A stretch of 6,164 nucleotides of DNA from Bacteroidales bacterium. Its GTDB lineage: Bacteria > Bacteroidota > Bacteroidia > Bacteroidales > UBA7960. Made by a program: the position numbers and the translations under genes. A model generated the notes under the pieces. The model was not told the DNA's origin. It made no database searches and saw only the letters and a program-made list of their open reading frames with translations. Numbering within the stretch: the first letter of the stretch is position 1; each line of letters opens with the position of its first letter. Shown here piece by piece: positions 1-5,244 of the stretch. The stretch spans positions 1 through 6,164 of the forward strand of contig PWNO01000265.1 in assembly GCA_003557765.1 (NCBI GenBank). Reading direction: 5' to 3'.

Positions 1-1
1 C

Positions 2-241
2 CTGGTGCTGATGCTGATCTTCCCGGGGCCGTGGAAGCATAAGCTTTGGTTCATCCCGGCCGGACTGATCATCACCCACCTGGTTAACATCATCCGAATC
101 AGCGGACTGGCGGCAGTGTTCATGTCGCAACCGCAACACTTCGACTTTTACCACGACTGGATCTTCCGCCCCTTTTTCTACCTGGTCCTCTTCCTGATGT
201 GGGTACTCTGGGTGGAGGTTTTTTATAATAGGAAGTTGTGA
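2..241 (+). CDS. Exosortase/archaeosortase family protein, C-terminal fragment (5' end outside window)
   Basis: This is the last 79 codons of a multi-spanning inner-membrane protein, open to the left edge and ending at TGA 239-241. It contains N-I-I-R-I (Arg codon 95-97), then about 18 residues later F-Y-H-D-W (His codon 152-154), followed by a hydrophobic segment of about 20 residues and a short basic tail. In exosortases and archaeosortases the catalytic set is a Cys, then an Arg in an NxxR context, then a His; the last two are present and the Cys would lie upstream of the window. Members are transpeptidase-like enzymes that cleave C-terminal sorting tags (PEP-CTERM and relatives) of surface proteins, and are often encoded near exopolysaccharide genes, as here. 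The Bacteroidota subtype (XrtF, XrtN, XrtY and others) cannot be set from this fragment. The GTG at 5-7 is an internal Val codon, not a credible start. Confidence 0.72.
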   Translation: MVLMLIFPGPWKHKLWFIPAGLIITHLVNIIRISGLAAVFMSQPQHFDFYHDWIFRPFFYLVLFLMWVLWVEVFYNRKL

Positions 242-252
242 GTGAGTAAAAA

Positions 253-283
253 AAGCTCGAAGCTGGAAGCTCGAAGCTCGAAG
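253..283. repeat. Tandem 7-bp repeat, unit AAGCTSG
   Basis: Four head-to-tail copies of a 7-base unit occupy 253-259, 260-266, 267-273 and 274-280 (AAGCTCG, AAGCTGG, AAGCTCG, AAGCTCG), plus a partial copy AAG at 281-283. Only one base differs among the four. The array starts 12 bases after the exosortase stop codon and lies outside any credible gene. Its role is unknown. Confidence 0.85.
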
Positions 284-289
284 GAAGAT

Positions 290-334
290 GTTGGAGGTTA
301 GTAGTAATGACCCCTCTGACTTCTGACCTCCGAC
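290..334. repeat. Imperfect inverted repeat containing a 7-bp CTGACCT-type tandem repeat
   Basis: Positions 290-301 can pair with 323-334 over 12 positions, two of them G-T wobbles (292 with 332, 299 with 325), around a 21-base loop. The right arm belongs to a second 7-base tandem array: CTGACTT 316-322, CTGACCT 323-329, CCGACCT 330-336. The left arm contains GGAGGTTA, a complementary version of the same unit. No T-run follows the right arm, so it does not look like an intrinsic terminator for the exosortase gene. Confidence 0.6.
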
Positions 335-343
335 CTCAGATAT

Positions 344-367
344 CAACAATTAAACAATTCAACAATT
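344..367. repeat. Tandem 8-bp repeat, unit MAACAATT
   Basis: Three direct copies lie side by side: CAACAATT 344-351, AAACAATT 352-359 and CAACAATT 360-367. Only the first base of the middle copy differs. This is the third and most AT-rich repeat type in the same 168-base spacer. It sits just upstream of the promoter-like octamer at 381-388. Confidence 0.8.
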
Positions 368-380
368 GAGTAATTTCTCG

Positions 381-388
381 TATTTTTG
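381..388 (+). promoter_or_regulatory. Candidate Bacteroidota -7 promoter element for the dehydratase-Wzi genes
   Basis: TATTTTTG fits the Bacteroidota -7 consensus TAnnTTTG exactly and ends 21 bases before the dehydratase ATG, so transcription could begin near 395 with a very short leader. I see no good TTTG at the matching -33 position; the nearest is ATTG at 365-368, which is too close. Such octamers arise easily in AT-rich DNA, so this remains a candidate. Confidence 0.38.
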
Positions 389-409
389 TTTGCTGTAATT
401 TGCTAAATA

Positions 410-2326
410 ATGCGTGAAAATATTAGACGTGTGATACTTCGTTACTCCAGGAGTTTTGCGTCTCCGTGGACTATTTTGGTTATTGACCTGTTTCTGGTGC
501 TATGCGCCTTTGTTGGTGCTTATTTTCTGCGATTCAACTTTTTCCTTAGCCAGGGTCAGCTCGATATGATGTTCCGCCAGATGGCGGTTTATGGACTTTT
601 TCACCTGTTTGGATTTCTGTTATTTAAAACCCACCGGGGCATTGTGAGGCATACGGGCTTCCGCGACCTGATCAAAATATTCCTGGCTGTTAGCTTTTCA
701 TCAATCGGTCTGTGGTTGACCTTTCTATTCCTCAATGCGATGATTGGTTTTACGCACCTGGTTTTTGCCGCATCCATTTTGCTGATCGCATACATGGCAA
801 ATCTAATGTTGCTGGTTCTGTTACGGCTCAGCATCAAGCTGCTTTATATCAACATCACCCGCATTGCAGGACAACGTGAAAATGCACTGATTTTTGGTGC
901 TGGTGAGATGGGTGTTGCCACACTGAACACCGTTCTTTCTACCACCAACGCACCCTATCGTGTAATTGGGTTTCTCGACGACAACCGGGCAATTCATGGA
1001 AAAAACATCGTGGGTGTCCCGATATACAGTCCTTGTCAATTAAACACAGACTTTGTTAAGAAGAATCATTTGAAGCATGTGATCCTGGCAGTGCAGAATA
1101 TTGCCAATGTCAGACGCAAGCAGATTATTGAGCAATGCCTGGATCTGGAGGTCAGGCTTCATACTGTGCCAGGTTATAAGGATTGGCGTGACGGGCGGCT
1201 TATGTTCGGACAGATTCGCAAGGTAAAGATCAATGAGCTTTTGCAGCGCTCCCCCATACAACTTAAGAACGATCTGGTTGCCAAAGACATTTATTCGAAG
1301 GTGGTGTTGGTTACCGGTGCGGCCGGAAGCATTGGCAGTGAGCTGTGCCGCCAGATTCTCAGCATGCAGCCAAAAGAGCTTGTTATGGTTGACAATGCTG
1401 AAACGCCGCTCTTCCTTCTTGAACAGGAGCTGAAAACAGAAAAAACAGACACCTTAATGCGTTTCGTGCTGGGCGACATTGGACAGAATGATTACATGCG
1501 CAAGGTATTTAAGAAGCATCCGCCACACACTGTCTTCCATGCAGCAGCTTACAAACATGTTCCCATGATTGAAAGCAATCCCTACGAAGCGCTTCGGGTG
1601 AATGTTTTCGGCACCCGAAACATTGCCATGCTTGCATACGAATTTGGGGCCGCAACCTTTGTGTTGATCTCTACCGACAAAGTGGTCAACCCTACCAGCT
1701 TCATGGGTGTTAGCAAGCGCCTTGCAGAGATCTTTGTGCAGAGCATGGGGATATACACACAGAATAACACCCGTTTTATCACCACACGGTTTGGCAATGT
1801 GCTGGGATCAAATGGTTCGGTCATACCGATTTTTGAAAAACAGATCGCACAAGGGGGGCCGATAACGGTCACACACCCCGATATCAAGCGTTTTTTCATG
1901 ACCATCCCGGAGGCGTGTGAGCTGGTTCTGGAGGCCAGCGTCATGGGGAAAGGTGGTGAAATCCTGGTGTTTGACATGGGCGAACAGGTACGCATCCTCG
2001 ACGTGGCAAACAAGATGATTAAGCTGTCGGGGCTGGAGCCAGGCAAGGACATTGAGGTCGTGTTCAGCGGATTACGTCCGGGCGAAAAGCTCTATGAAGA
2101 ACTGTTTAGCATCCACGAAGAGAGCCTCCCCACGCATCATCCAAAGATTATGATCGCGAAAATGATGGCGTTGGATTACAGTTTTGTAACGCAAAAGCTG
2201 ACACAAATTGAGTCAATGGTGGGAAAACGCTCCTTCGATCAAATCCTTTCCCTGGTTTATGATCTTGTGCCCGACTACAACCCAAAACCGAAAAAAAACA
2301 ACAAACAGGAGGTTTCCAGCCTATGA
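410..2326 (+). CDS. Membrane-anchored nucleotide-sugar 4,6-dehydratase, WbpM/CapD/FlaA1 family
   Basis: The 638-residue product is full length for the large membrane-bound class of UDP-HexNAc 4,6-dehydratases, which convert UDP-GlcNAc to a 4-keto-6-deoxy sugar leading to QuiNAc, FucNAc or bacillosamine-type sugars. Four hydrophobic segments lie at about residues 21-40, 58-73, 87-108 and 116-137. A first Rossmann-like domain begins with GAGEMG (163-168). The catalytic short-chain dehydrogenase domain begins with GAAGSIG (303-309), the NAD(P) loop, followed by D355, HAAAYKHVPM (377-386), STDK (421-424) and M-G-V-S-K (432-436). Met432 stands where most short-chain enzymes have the Tyr of YxxxK; this Met variant is known in WbpM. 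RPGEKLYEE (556-564) is typical of the family C-terminus. ATG 410 is well supported because TAA 404-406 is in frame just upstream. There is no Shine-Dalgarno; the leader is A-rich. Its stop overlaps the next start, implying co-translation. The exact sugar product is inferred. Confidence 0.93.
   Translation: MRENIRRVILRYSRSFASPWTILVIDLFLVLCAFVGAYFLRFNFFLSQGQLDMMFRQMAVYGLFHLFGFLLFKTHRGIVRHTGFRDLIKIFLAVSFSSIGLWLTFLFLNAMIGFTHLVFAASILLIAYMANLMLLVLLRLSIKLLYINITRIAGQRENALIFGAGEMGVATLNTVLSTTNAPYRVIGFLDDNRAIHGKNIVGVPIYSPCQLNTDFVKKNHLKHVILAVQNIANVRRKQIIEQCLDLEVRLHTVPGYKDWRDGRLMFGQIRKVKINELLQRSPIQLKNDLVAKDIYSKVVLVTGAAGSIGSELCRQILSMQPKELVMVDNAETPLFLLEQELKTEKTDTLMRFVLGDIGQNDYMRKVFKKHPPHTVFHAAAYKHVPMIESNPYEALRVNVFGTRNIAMLAYEFGAATFVLISTDKVVNPTSFMGVSKRLAEIFVQSMGIYTQNNTRFITTRFGNVLGSNGSVIPIFEKQIAQGGPITVTHPDIKRFFMTIPEACELVLEASVMGKGGEILVFDMGEQVRILDVANKMIKLSGLEPGKDIEVVFSGLRPGEKLYEELFSIHEESLPTHHPKIMIAKMMALDYSFVTQKLTQIESMVGKRSFDQILSLVYDLVPDYNPKPKKNNKQEVSSL
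2307..2312 (+). promoter_or_regulatory. Strong Shine-Dalgarno site for the Wzi-family gene
   Basis: AGGAGG lies inside the last codons of the dehydratase gene, 10 bases before ATG 2323. It supports this start codon together with the ATGA overlap. It stands out because the other starts in the window have A-rich leaders with no such motif. Confidence 0.7.
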
Positions 2327-3741
2327 AAACCTTTACCTGGGCCGTTTCTTTTTCACAGCTGCTTCTTGTATTTTTGTTTTCAGGTCCTTTAAGGGCGGAT
2401 ATGTTGCCTTTTGTGGTGGAGACTTCCCTCACCACCATGGTTTCTGACGGCCGGCATGCCCCTTTTTGGTTGCTTTCAAACCGCGAAGGTCGGTTTTTGC
2501 CTGAGCACCATGCTGCAGCGCTCGACCTGGCGCTGTTTTCGCGACCCGACACCACCGGAAACATCCGTTATGGCTATGGGCTGGAGCTGTTTGGCCGCTT
2601 GTCGGACAGCAGCAGCGTGCATATCCACCAGGCTTTTGCATTCGTACAATGGAAGGATTTGTTGCAGTTCCGTGCCGGCAGGTGGACTGACGTGGTGGGC
2701 AGCTCCGAACCCCTGCTGTCGACAGGATCGATCATCTGGTCAGCAAATGCCCGTCCGATGACGCAGCTGGAGATCCGCACGCCCGACTACATCAACGTGC
2801 CATACACCCGTGGCTACCTGGAGGTGAAAGGGCGATTGTCGCACGGCTGGTTTGAAAGGGACAGATACGTGGAGGGCGTTTGGATGCACCACAAAAACAT
2901 CTATTTCCGCCTTGGAGGCAACCTGCCGGTAAACCTCACCTATGGGTTTAATCATTATGCACAGTGGGCCGGCCAGTCACCCGATTATGACAAGCCTTTC
3001 CCTTCAGACCTGGATGCTTTTTATCGTATCTTTTTTAACCGTGCCGGCGATGATGACGACCCTGCCACACCGCCGGGGTGGGCTATCAATAAATTCGGCA
3101 ACACGCTGGGTTCGCGCAGCTATGGTGTTGATGTAACTCTAAATAACAGTGTGACAGGGGTCTGCATGCAGGATGTTTTCGATGATGGCTCCGGGCTGCG
3201 CAGACAAAACTTTCCCGATGGCTTGTGGGGAGCATACCTGCGTTTCGATGGTGAAAAGCGCCTGGTGCAAGCCATCGTATACGAGTTTCTGCACACCAAG
3301 GACCAGAGCGGCCCCACCCACAACGACCCGGATGGGAACGTGGTGGGGGGAAACGACAACTATTTCAATCACGGTCAGTATCGGTCGGGCTGGACGCTCT
3401 ATGGTTTCACAATCGGCACGCCGCTGATTACATCTCCCATTTTAAACGATCCCCCCTCCCGCCGATTTGCCAACAACAGGGTGCTGGCGCATCACGTCGG
3501 TCTGGAAGGCCATTTGGCGAATCACCTCACCTACCGTGGGTTATTCACCTATTCGCGGAACTACGGTCGGCACAGCATCCCTTTTGATCAACCCATCGAC
3601 CAGCTCAGCATGATGCTTGAATTGGCCCGTCCAATCCCCGGGCACAACCTTGAGGCAGGCATCACACTTGCCGCCGACGCTGGCAGGATGTACGGCGATA
3701 ACCTCGGCCTGTTGCTCTCCCTCCGCAAACACTGGCCATAA
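2323..3741 (+). CDS. Capsule assembly Wzi family outer-membrane protein
   Basis: This 472-residue protein has a signal peptide of about 25 residues: K2, a hydrophobic core at 6-20, and a likely cleavage after LRA. The mature part is rich in alternating aromatic and polar strands with G/N/D-rich turns, as in an outer-membrane beta barrel. Motifs usual for Bacteroidota Wzi-family proteins are visible: SDGRHAPFWLLSN (41-53), LLSTGSIIWSANARPM (131-146), RDRYVEG followed by MHHKNIYFRLGG, a DYDKPFPSDLDAFYRIFF stretch, FGNTLGSRSYG, and DVFDDGSGLR with the DGLWG block. In E. coli, Wzi is a barrel lectin that binds K30 capsule at the cell surface; a similar anchoring role is inferred here, as these homologues are distant. 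The product ends in Trp-Pro, so the usual terminal aromatic is one residue inward. The start at ATG 2323 is fixed by the ATGA overlap and AGGAGG site. It is probably expressed with the dehydratase. Confidence 0.9.
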   Translation: MKTFTWAVSFSQLLLVFLFSGPLRADMLPFVVETSLTTMVSDGRHAPFWLLSNREGRFLPEHHAAALDLALFSRPDTTGNIRYGYGLELFGRLSDSSSVHIHQAFAFVQWKDLLQFRAGRWTDVVGSSEPLLSTGSIIWSANARPMTQLEIRTPDYINVPYTRGYLEVKGRLSHGWFERDRYVEGVWMHHKNIYFRLGGNLPVNLTYGFNHYAQWAGQSPDYDKPFPSDLDAFYRIFFNRAGDDDDPATPPGWAINKFGNTLGSRSYGVDVTLNNSVTGVCMQDVFDDGSGLRRQNFPDGLWGAYLRFDGEKRLVQAIVYEFLHTKDQSGPTHNDPDGNVVGGNDNYFNHGQYRSGWTLYGFTIGTPLITSPILNDPPSRRFANNRVLAHHVGLEGHLANHLTYRGLFTYSRNYGRHSIPFDQPIDQLSMMLELARPIPGHNLEAGITLAADAGRMYGDNLGLLLSLRKHWP

Positions 3742-3814
3742 CCTCCATCCTCTCTGCCAAATCAATCAATTGGTCCCGATTGTTCCCAGGTCGTAACAGC
3801 TGTCTTTGAAAACA

Positions 3815-4918
3815 ATGAATGTACTGTTTCTTCATACAATTGGTAAAAACCGGTTCGGTGGCGGTGAACAATGGGTCGTAAACACCGCCAGGGGACTGAT
3901 AAAGAATGGTCACGAAGCGGTAGTTGCCGGTTTGCCCCGTTCCATCTTGCTGAACACAGCAAAGGAAAACGGGACTCCTTGTGTCGAAATGAACTTTTTT
4001 AGTGATATTAACCCATTGCATATCCTGGCATTAAGACGTTATTTGAATAAAAACCCGACAGATGTGATCATCACCCGTGTAACAGACCTTTTTATTGCAG
4101 GAACAGCGGCACGAATGGTATCAGAAAATGGCAAACGCCCCCTTGTGGTGGTAAGACACGGATTGGCGTTACGCTATCAGGTCAGAAAGCATATCCTGCT
4201 CCACAACAAACTTGCTGACGGCATCATAACCAACGCCAAGAGCATTAAAGACACCTATGAAAAGAGGGGTTACTTTGCTTCCGGATTCATAACCTTGATC
4301 CACAATGGCACAGAAATTCCCGGAAATGTTGCCCCTTATAACTTTGACAGTCTTTTCCCGGGAAAAAGGATCGTGCTGTCAGCAGGCAGGCTCGCACGTC
4401 AAAAAGGGTTTGAGCATCTGATAGATGCCATCACATTATTACCCGAACGGCATGCAGATGTGGTCTTTTATGTACTTGGAACAGGTAAGCGGCTGCGAAG
4501 TTTACAACGGCGGGCTGAACAAAAAAACATCGCCCACCGGATCTGGTTTCCCGGCTTCAGAAAAGACATAAAACCTTACCTGGCCGGATGCGATCTTTTT
4601 GTTTTACCATCTCTTTACGAAGGGATGCCCAATGCGGCAATGGAAGCGATGGCCATGGGGAAACCCGTCCTGGCAACAGATGTGAACGGCACCTCAGAGC
4701 TTATCAAAAATCTAAGCACCGGCATGCTGGTTCCTCCGGGTCAGCCTGAAGCACTCGCCAAAGCGATCACCACCTTAATGGATAACCCAACACTTCGCCA
4801 AAAGCTGGGAAATGCTGCGGCAAAACACATTTCTATGGGTTTTACAACAGACATGCATCTGCAAAACCTGCTGCGCTACCTGTCGGAAAAAACAAACGAC
4901 AAAAGCAAAAAGTCTTAA
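3815..4918 (+). CDS. Family 4 (GT-B) glycosyltransferase
   Basis: From ATG 3815 the product is 367 residues, usual for GT4 enzymes. The N-terminal acceptor-side domain opens with MNVLFLHTIG, then FGGGEQW (residues 14-20), the glycine loop of this fold. The C-terminal donor-binding domain shows SAGRLARQKGFEHLIDA (189-205), FPGFRKDIKPYLAGCDLFVLPS (from 245), the EX7E pattern E269-E277 in EGMPNAAMEA, then GKPVLATDVNGTSELI and GMLVPPG. R192 and K197 match the residues that contact the donor diphosphate in this family. It is probably a soluble or peripheral inner-membrane enzyme adding a sugar to a lipid-linked repeat unit; donor and acceptor cannot be read from sequence. An in-frame TTG at 3806 would add three residues, but ATG 3815 begins directly at the first beta strand and is preferred; in-frame TAA 3794-3796 rules out more. 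The codons look more AT-rich than in the Wzi and dehydrogenase genes. The gap from the Wzi gene is 73 bases with no visible terminator, so co-transcription is likely. Confidence 0.92.
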   Translation: MNVLFLHTIGKNRFGGGEQWVVNTARGLIKNGHEAVVAGLPRSILLNTAKENGTPCVEMNFFSDINPLHILALRRYLNKNPTDVIITRVTDLFIAGTAARMVSENGKRPLVVVRHGLALRYQVRKHILLHNKLADGIITNAKSIKDTYEKRGYFASGFITLIHNGTEIPGNVAPYNFDSLFPGKRIVLSAGRLARQKGFEHLIDAITLLPERHADVVFYVLGTGKRLRSLQRRAEQKNIAHRIWFPGFRKDIKPYLAGCDLFVLPSLYEGMPNAAMEAMAMGKPVLATDVNGTSELIKNLSTGMLVPPGQPEALAKAITTLMDNPTLRQKLGNAAAKHISMGFTTDMHLQNLLRYLSEKTNDKSKKS

Positions 4919-4939
4919 AAGTAAATCCCTCGTACGATG

Positions 4940-4955
4940 TATATTTGTATTTTTG
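4940..4955 (+). promoter_or_regulatory. Two adjoining Bacteroidota -7-like octamers
   Basis: TATATTTG (4940-4947) and TATTTTTG (4948-4955) each fit TAnnTTTG and sit end to end. The second is identical to the octamer at 381-388. If used, transcription would start near 4954-4962 and give the dehydrogenase gene a leader of about 285 bases containing the hairpins downstream. No TTTG is seen at the expected -33 distance, so this is tentative. Confidence 0.28.
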
Positions 4956-4973
4956 AGTTTATTTTTTATCACA

Positions 4974-4985
4974 CCCCTTGCGGGG
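4974..4985 (+). repeat. Short GC hairpin
   Basis: CCCC (4974-4977) and GGGG (4982-4985) form a 4-bp stem closed by a TTGC loop. It is followed by AAAACAAATT rather than a T-run, so it does not resemble a rho-independent terminator on the + strand. Confidence 0.45.
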
Positions 4986-4995
4986 GAAAACAAAT

Positions 4996-5038
4996 TACCG
5001 GCCACCTCAGTGGGACTGAGAAGGCGAAGCCGTAGGTA
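4996..5038 (+). repeat. Nested inverted repeats, possible structured RNA segment
   Basis: The inner stem is perfect: CTCAGT (5006-5011) pairs with ACTGAG (5015-5020) around GGG. An outer stem is possible between GGC 5000-5002 and GCC 5029-5031, extended by TAC 4996-4998 with GTA 5032-5034 if C4999 bulges. CTGAGA recalls the conserved box of TPP riboswitches, but the rest of that aptamer is missing. Function unknown. Confidence 0.45.
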
Positions 5039-5066
5039 AAAGCAACAAACAAAGGCAGCGTTTATA

Positions 5067-5158
5067 AATCCGCGCAAATCCGTTGCATCTGCGGCATTCG
5101 TGTTCTATTAAAACAGATAGCACGTGGATGAAACGGATACAACAGATTAACGCAGATT
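5067..5158. repeat. Long imperfect palindrome built from ~10-bp ATCCG-type units
   Basis: The left arm 5067-5109 matches the reverse complement of the right arm 5116-5158 at 29 of 43 positions (counted by eye), with a 6-base centre. Each arm is a degenerate tandem array: ATCCG/ATCTG/ATTCG starts at 5068, 5078, 5087 and 5096 on the left, and GGAT/AGAT at 5126, 5135, 5144 and 5154 on the right. It resembles short interspersed intergenic repeats seen in Bacteroidota genomes (recollection, not checked). It could fold as a long hairpin in RNA. Confidence 0.6.
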
Positions 5159-5186
5159 AGAAAAGAAACCTGATTATTAATTTGTG

Positions 5187-5216
5187 CAACTTTGTGATGA
5201 GCCTTTTTCAAAGTTG
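5187..5216. repeat. Perfect 8-bp inverted repeat upstream of ugd
   Basis: CAACTTTG (5187-5194) and CAAAGTTG (5209-5216) are exact reverse complements with a 14-base loop. TTTGTG also occurs twice with a 10-base period (5181-5186 and 5191-5196). It ends 28 bases before the dehydrogenase ATG. It may be an operator, a leader hairpin or a further dispersed repeat; the T-run lies in the loop, not after the stem. Confidence 0.55.
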
Positions 5217-5244
5217 TGGATAAAAACACGAAACGCTTAAACCA

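Larger units (their letters stand above)
4919..5244. other. 326-base non-coding spacer, rich in repeats and hairpins
   Basis: I find no credible gene here. From left to right it holds two overlapping TAnnTTTG octamers (4940-4955), a GC-rich zone of short hairpins (4974-5038), an imperfect palindrome with about 43-base arms (5067-5158), and an 8-bp perfect inverted repeat (5187-5216). Short reading frames, such as ATG 4937 to TAG 5035 (32 residues), have no family features. No stem followed by a T-run is present, so an intrinsic terminator for the glycosyltransferase gene is not evident. Confidence 0.75.

Noticed and set aside
253..367. CRISPR array
   Set aside because: The units are 7-8 bp and contiguous, with no unique spacers between them.
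1582..2052. Minus-strand frame of 156 codons inside the dehydratase gene
   Set aside because: It lies opposite the conserved catalytic domain of a clear enzyme and is a shadow of its codon use.
2148..2564. Minus-strand frame of 138 codons across the dehydratase-Wzi junction
   Set aside because: It overlaps two strongly supported + strand genes and shows no motif of its own.
3806..3814. TTG start nine bases upstream of the glycosyltransferase ATG
   Set aside because: It would add only Met-Lys-Thr before a natural first strand, has no better ribosome site, and TTG is a rare start. Not excluded outright.
4974..4985. Intrinsic terminator after the glycosyltransferase gene
   Set aside because: The stem is only 4 bp and is followed by A-rich sequence, not a T-run.
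5016..5034. TPP riboswitch suggested by CTGAGA
   Set aside because: The other conserved TPP aptamer segments are not found nearby, and the downstream gene is not a thiamine gene.
4937..5035. Small + strand frame of 32 codons in the spacer before ugd
   Set aside because: It has no ribosome site and no recognisable domain, and it runs through hairpin-forming sequence. Likely chance.
4812..5039. Frame on the + strand extending out of the glycosyltransferase gene, with a hydrophobic stretch then an Arg-rich end
   Set aside because: It starts inside the glycosyltransferase gene in another frame. The hydrophobic part comes from the AT-rich run at 4940-4970 and the Arg-rich part from the hairpin segment.
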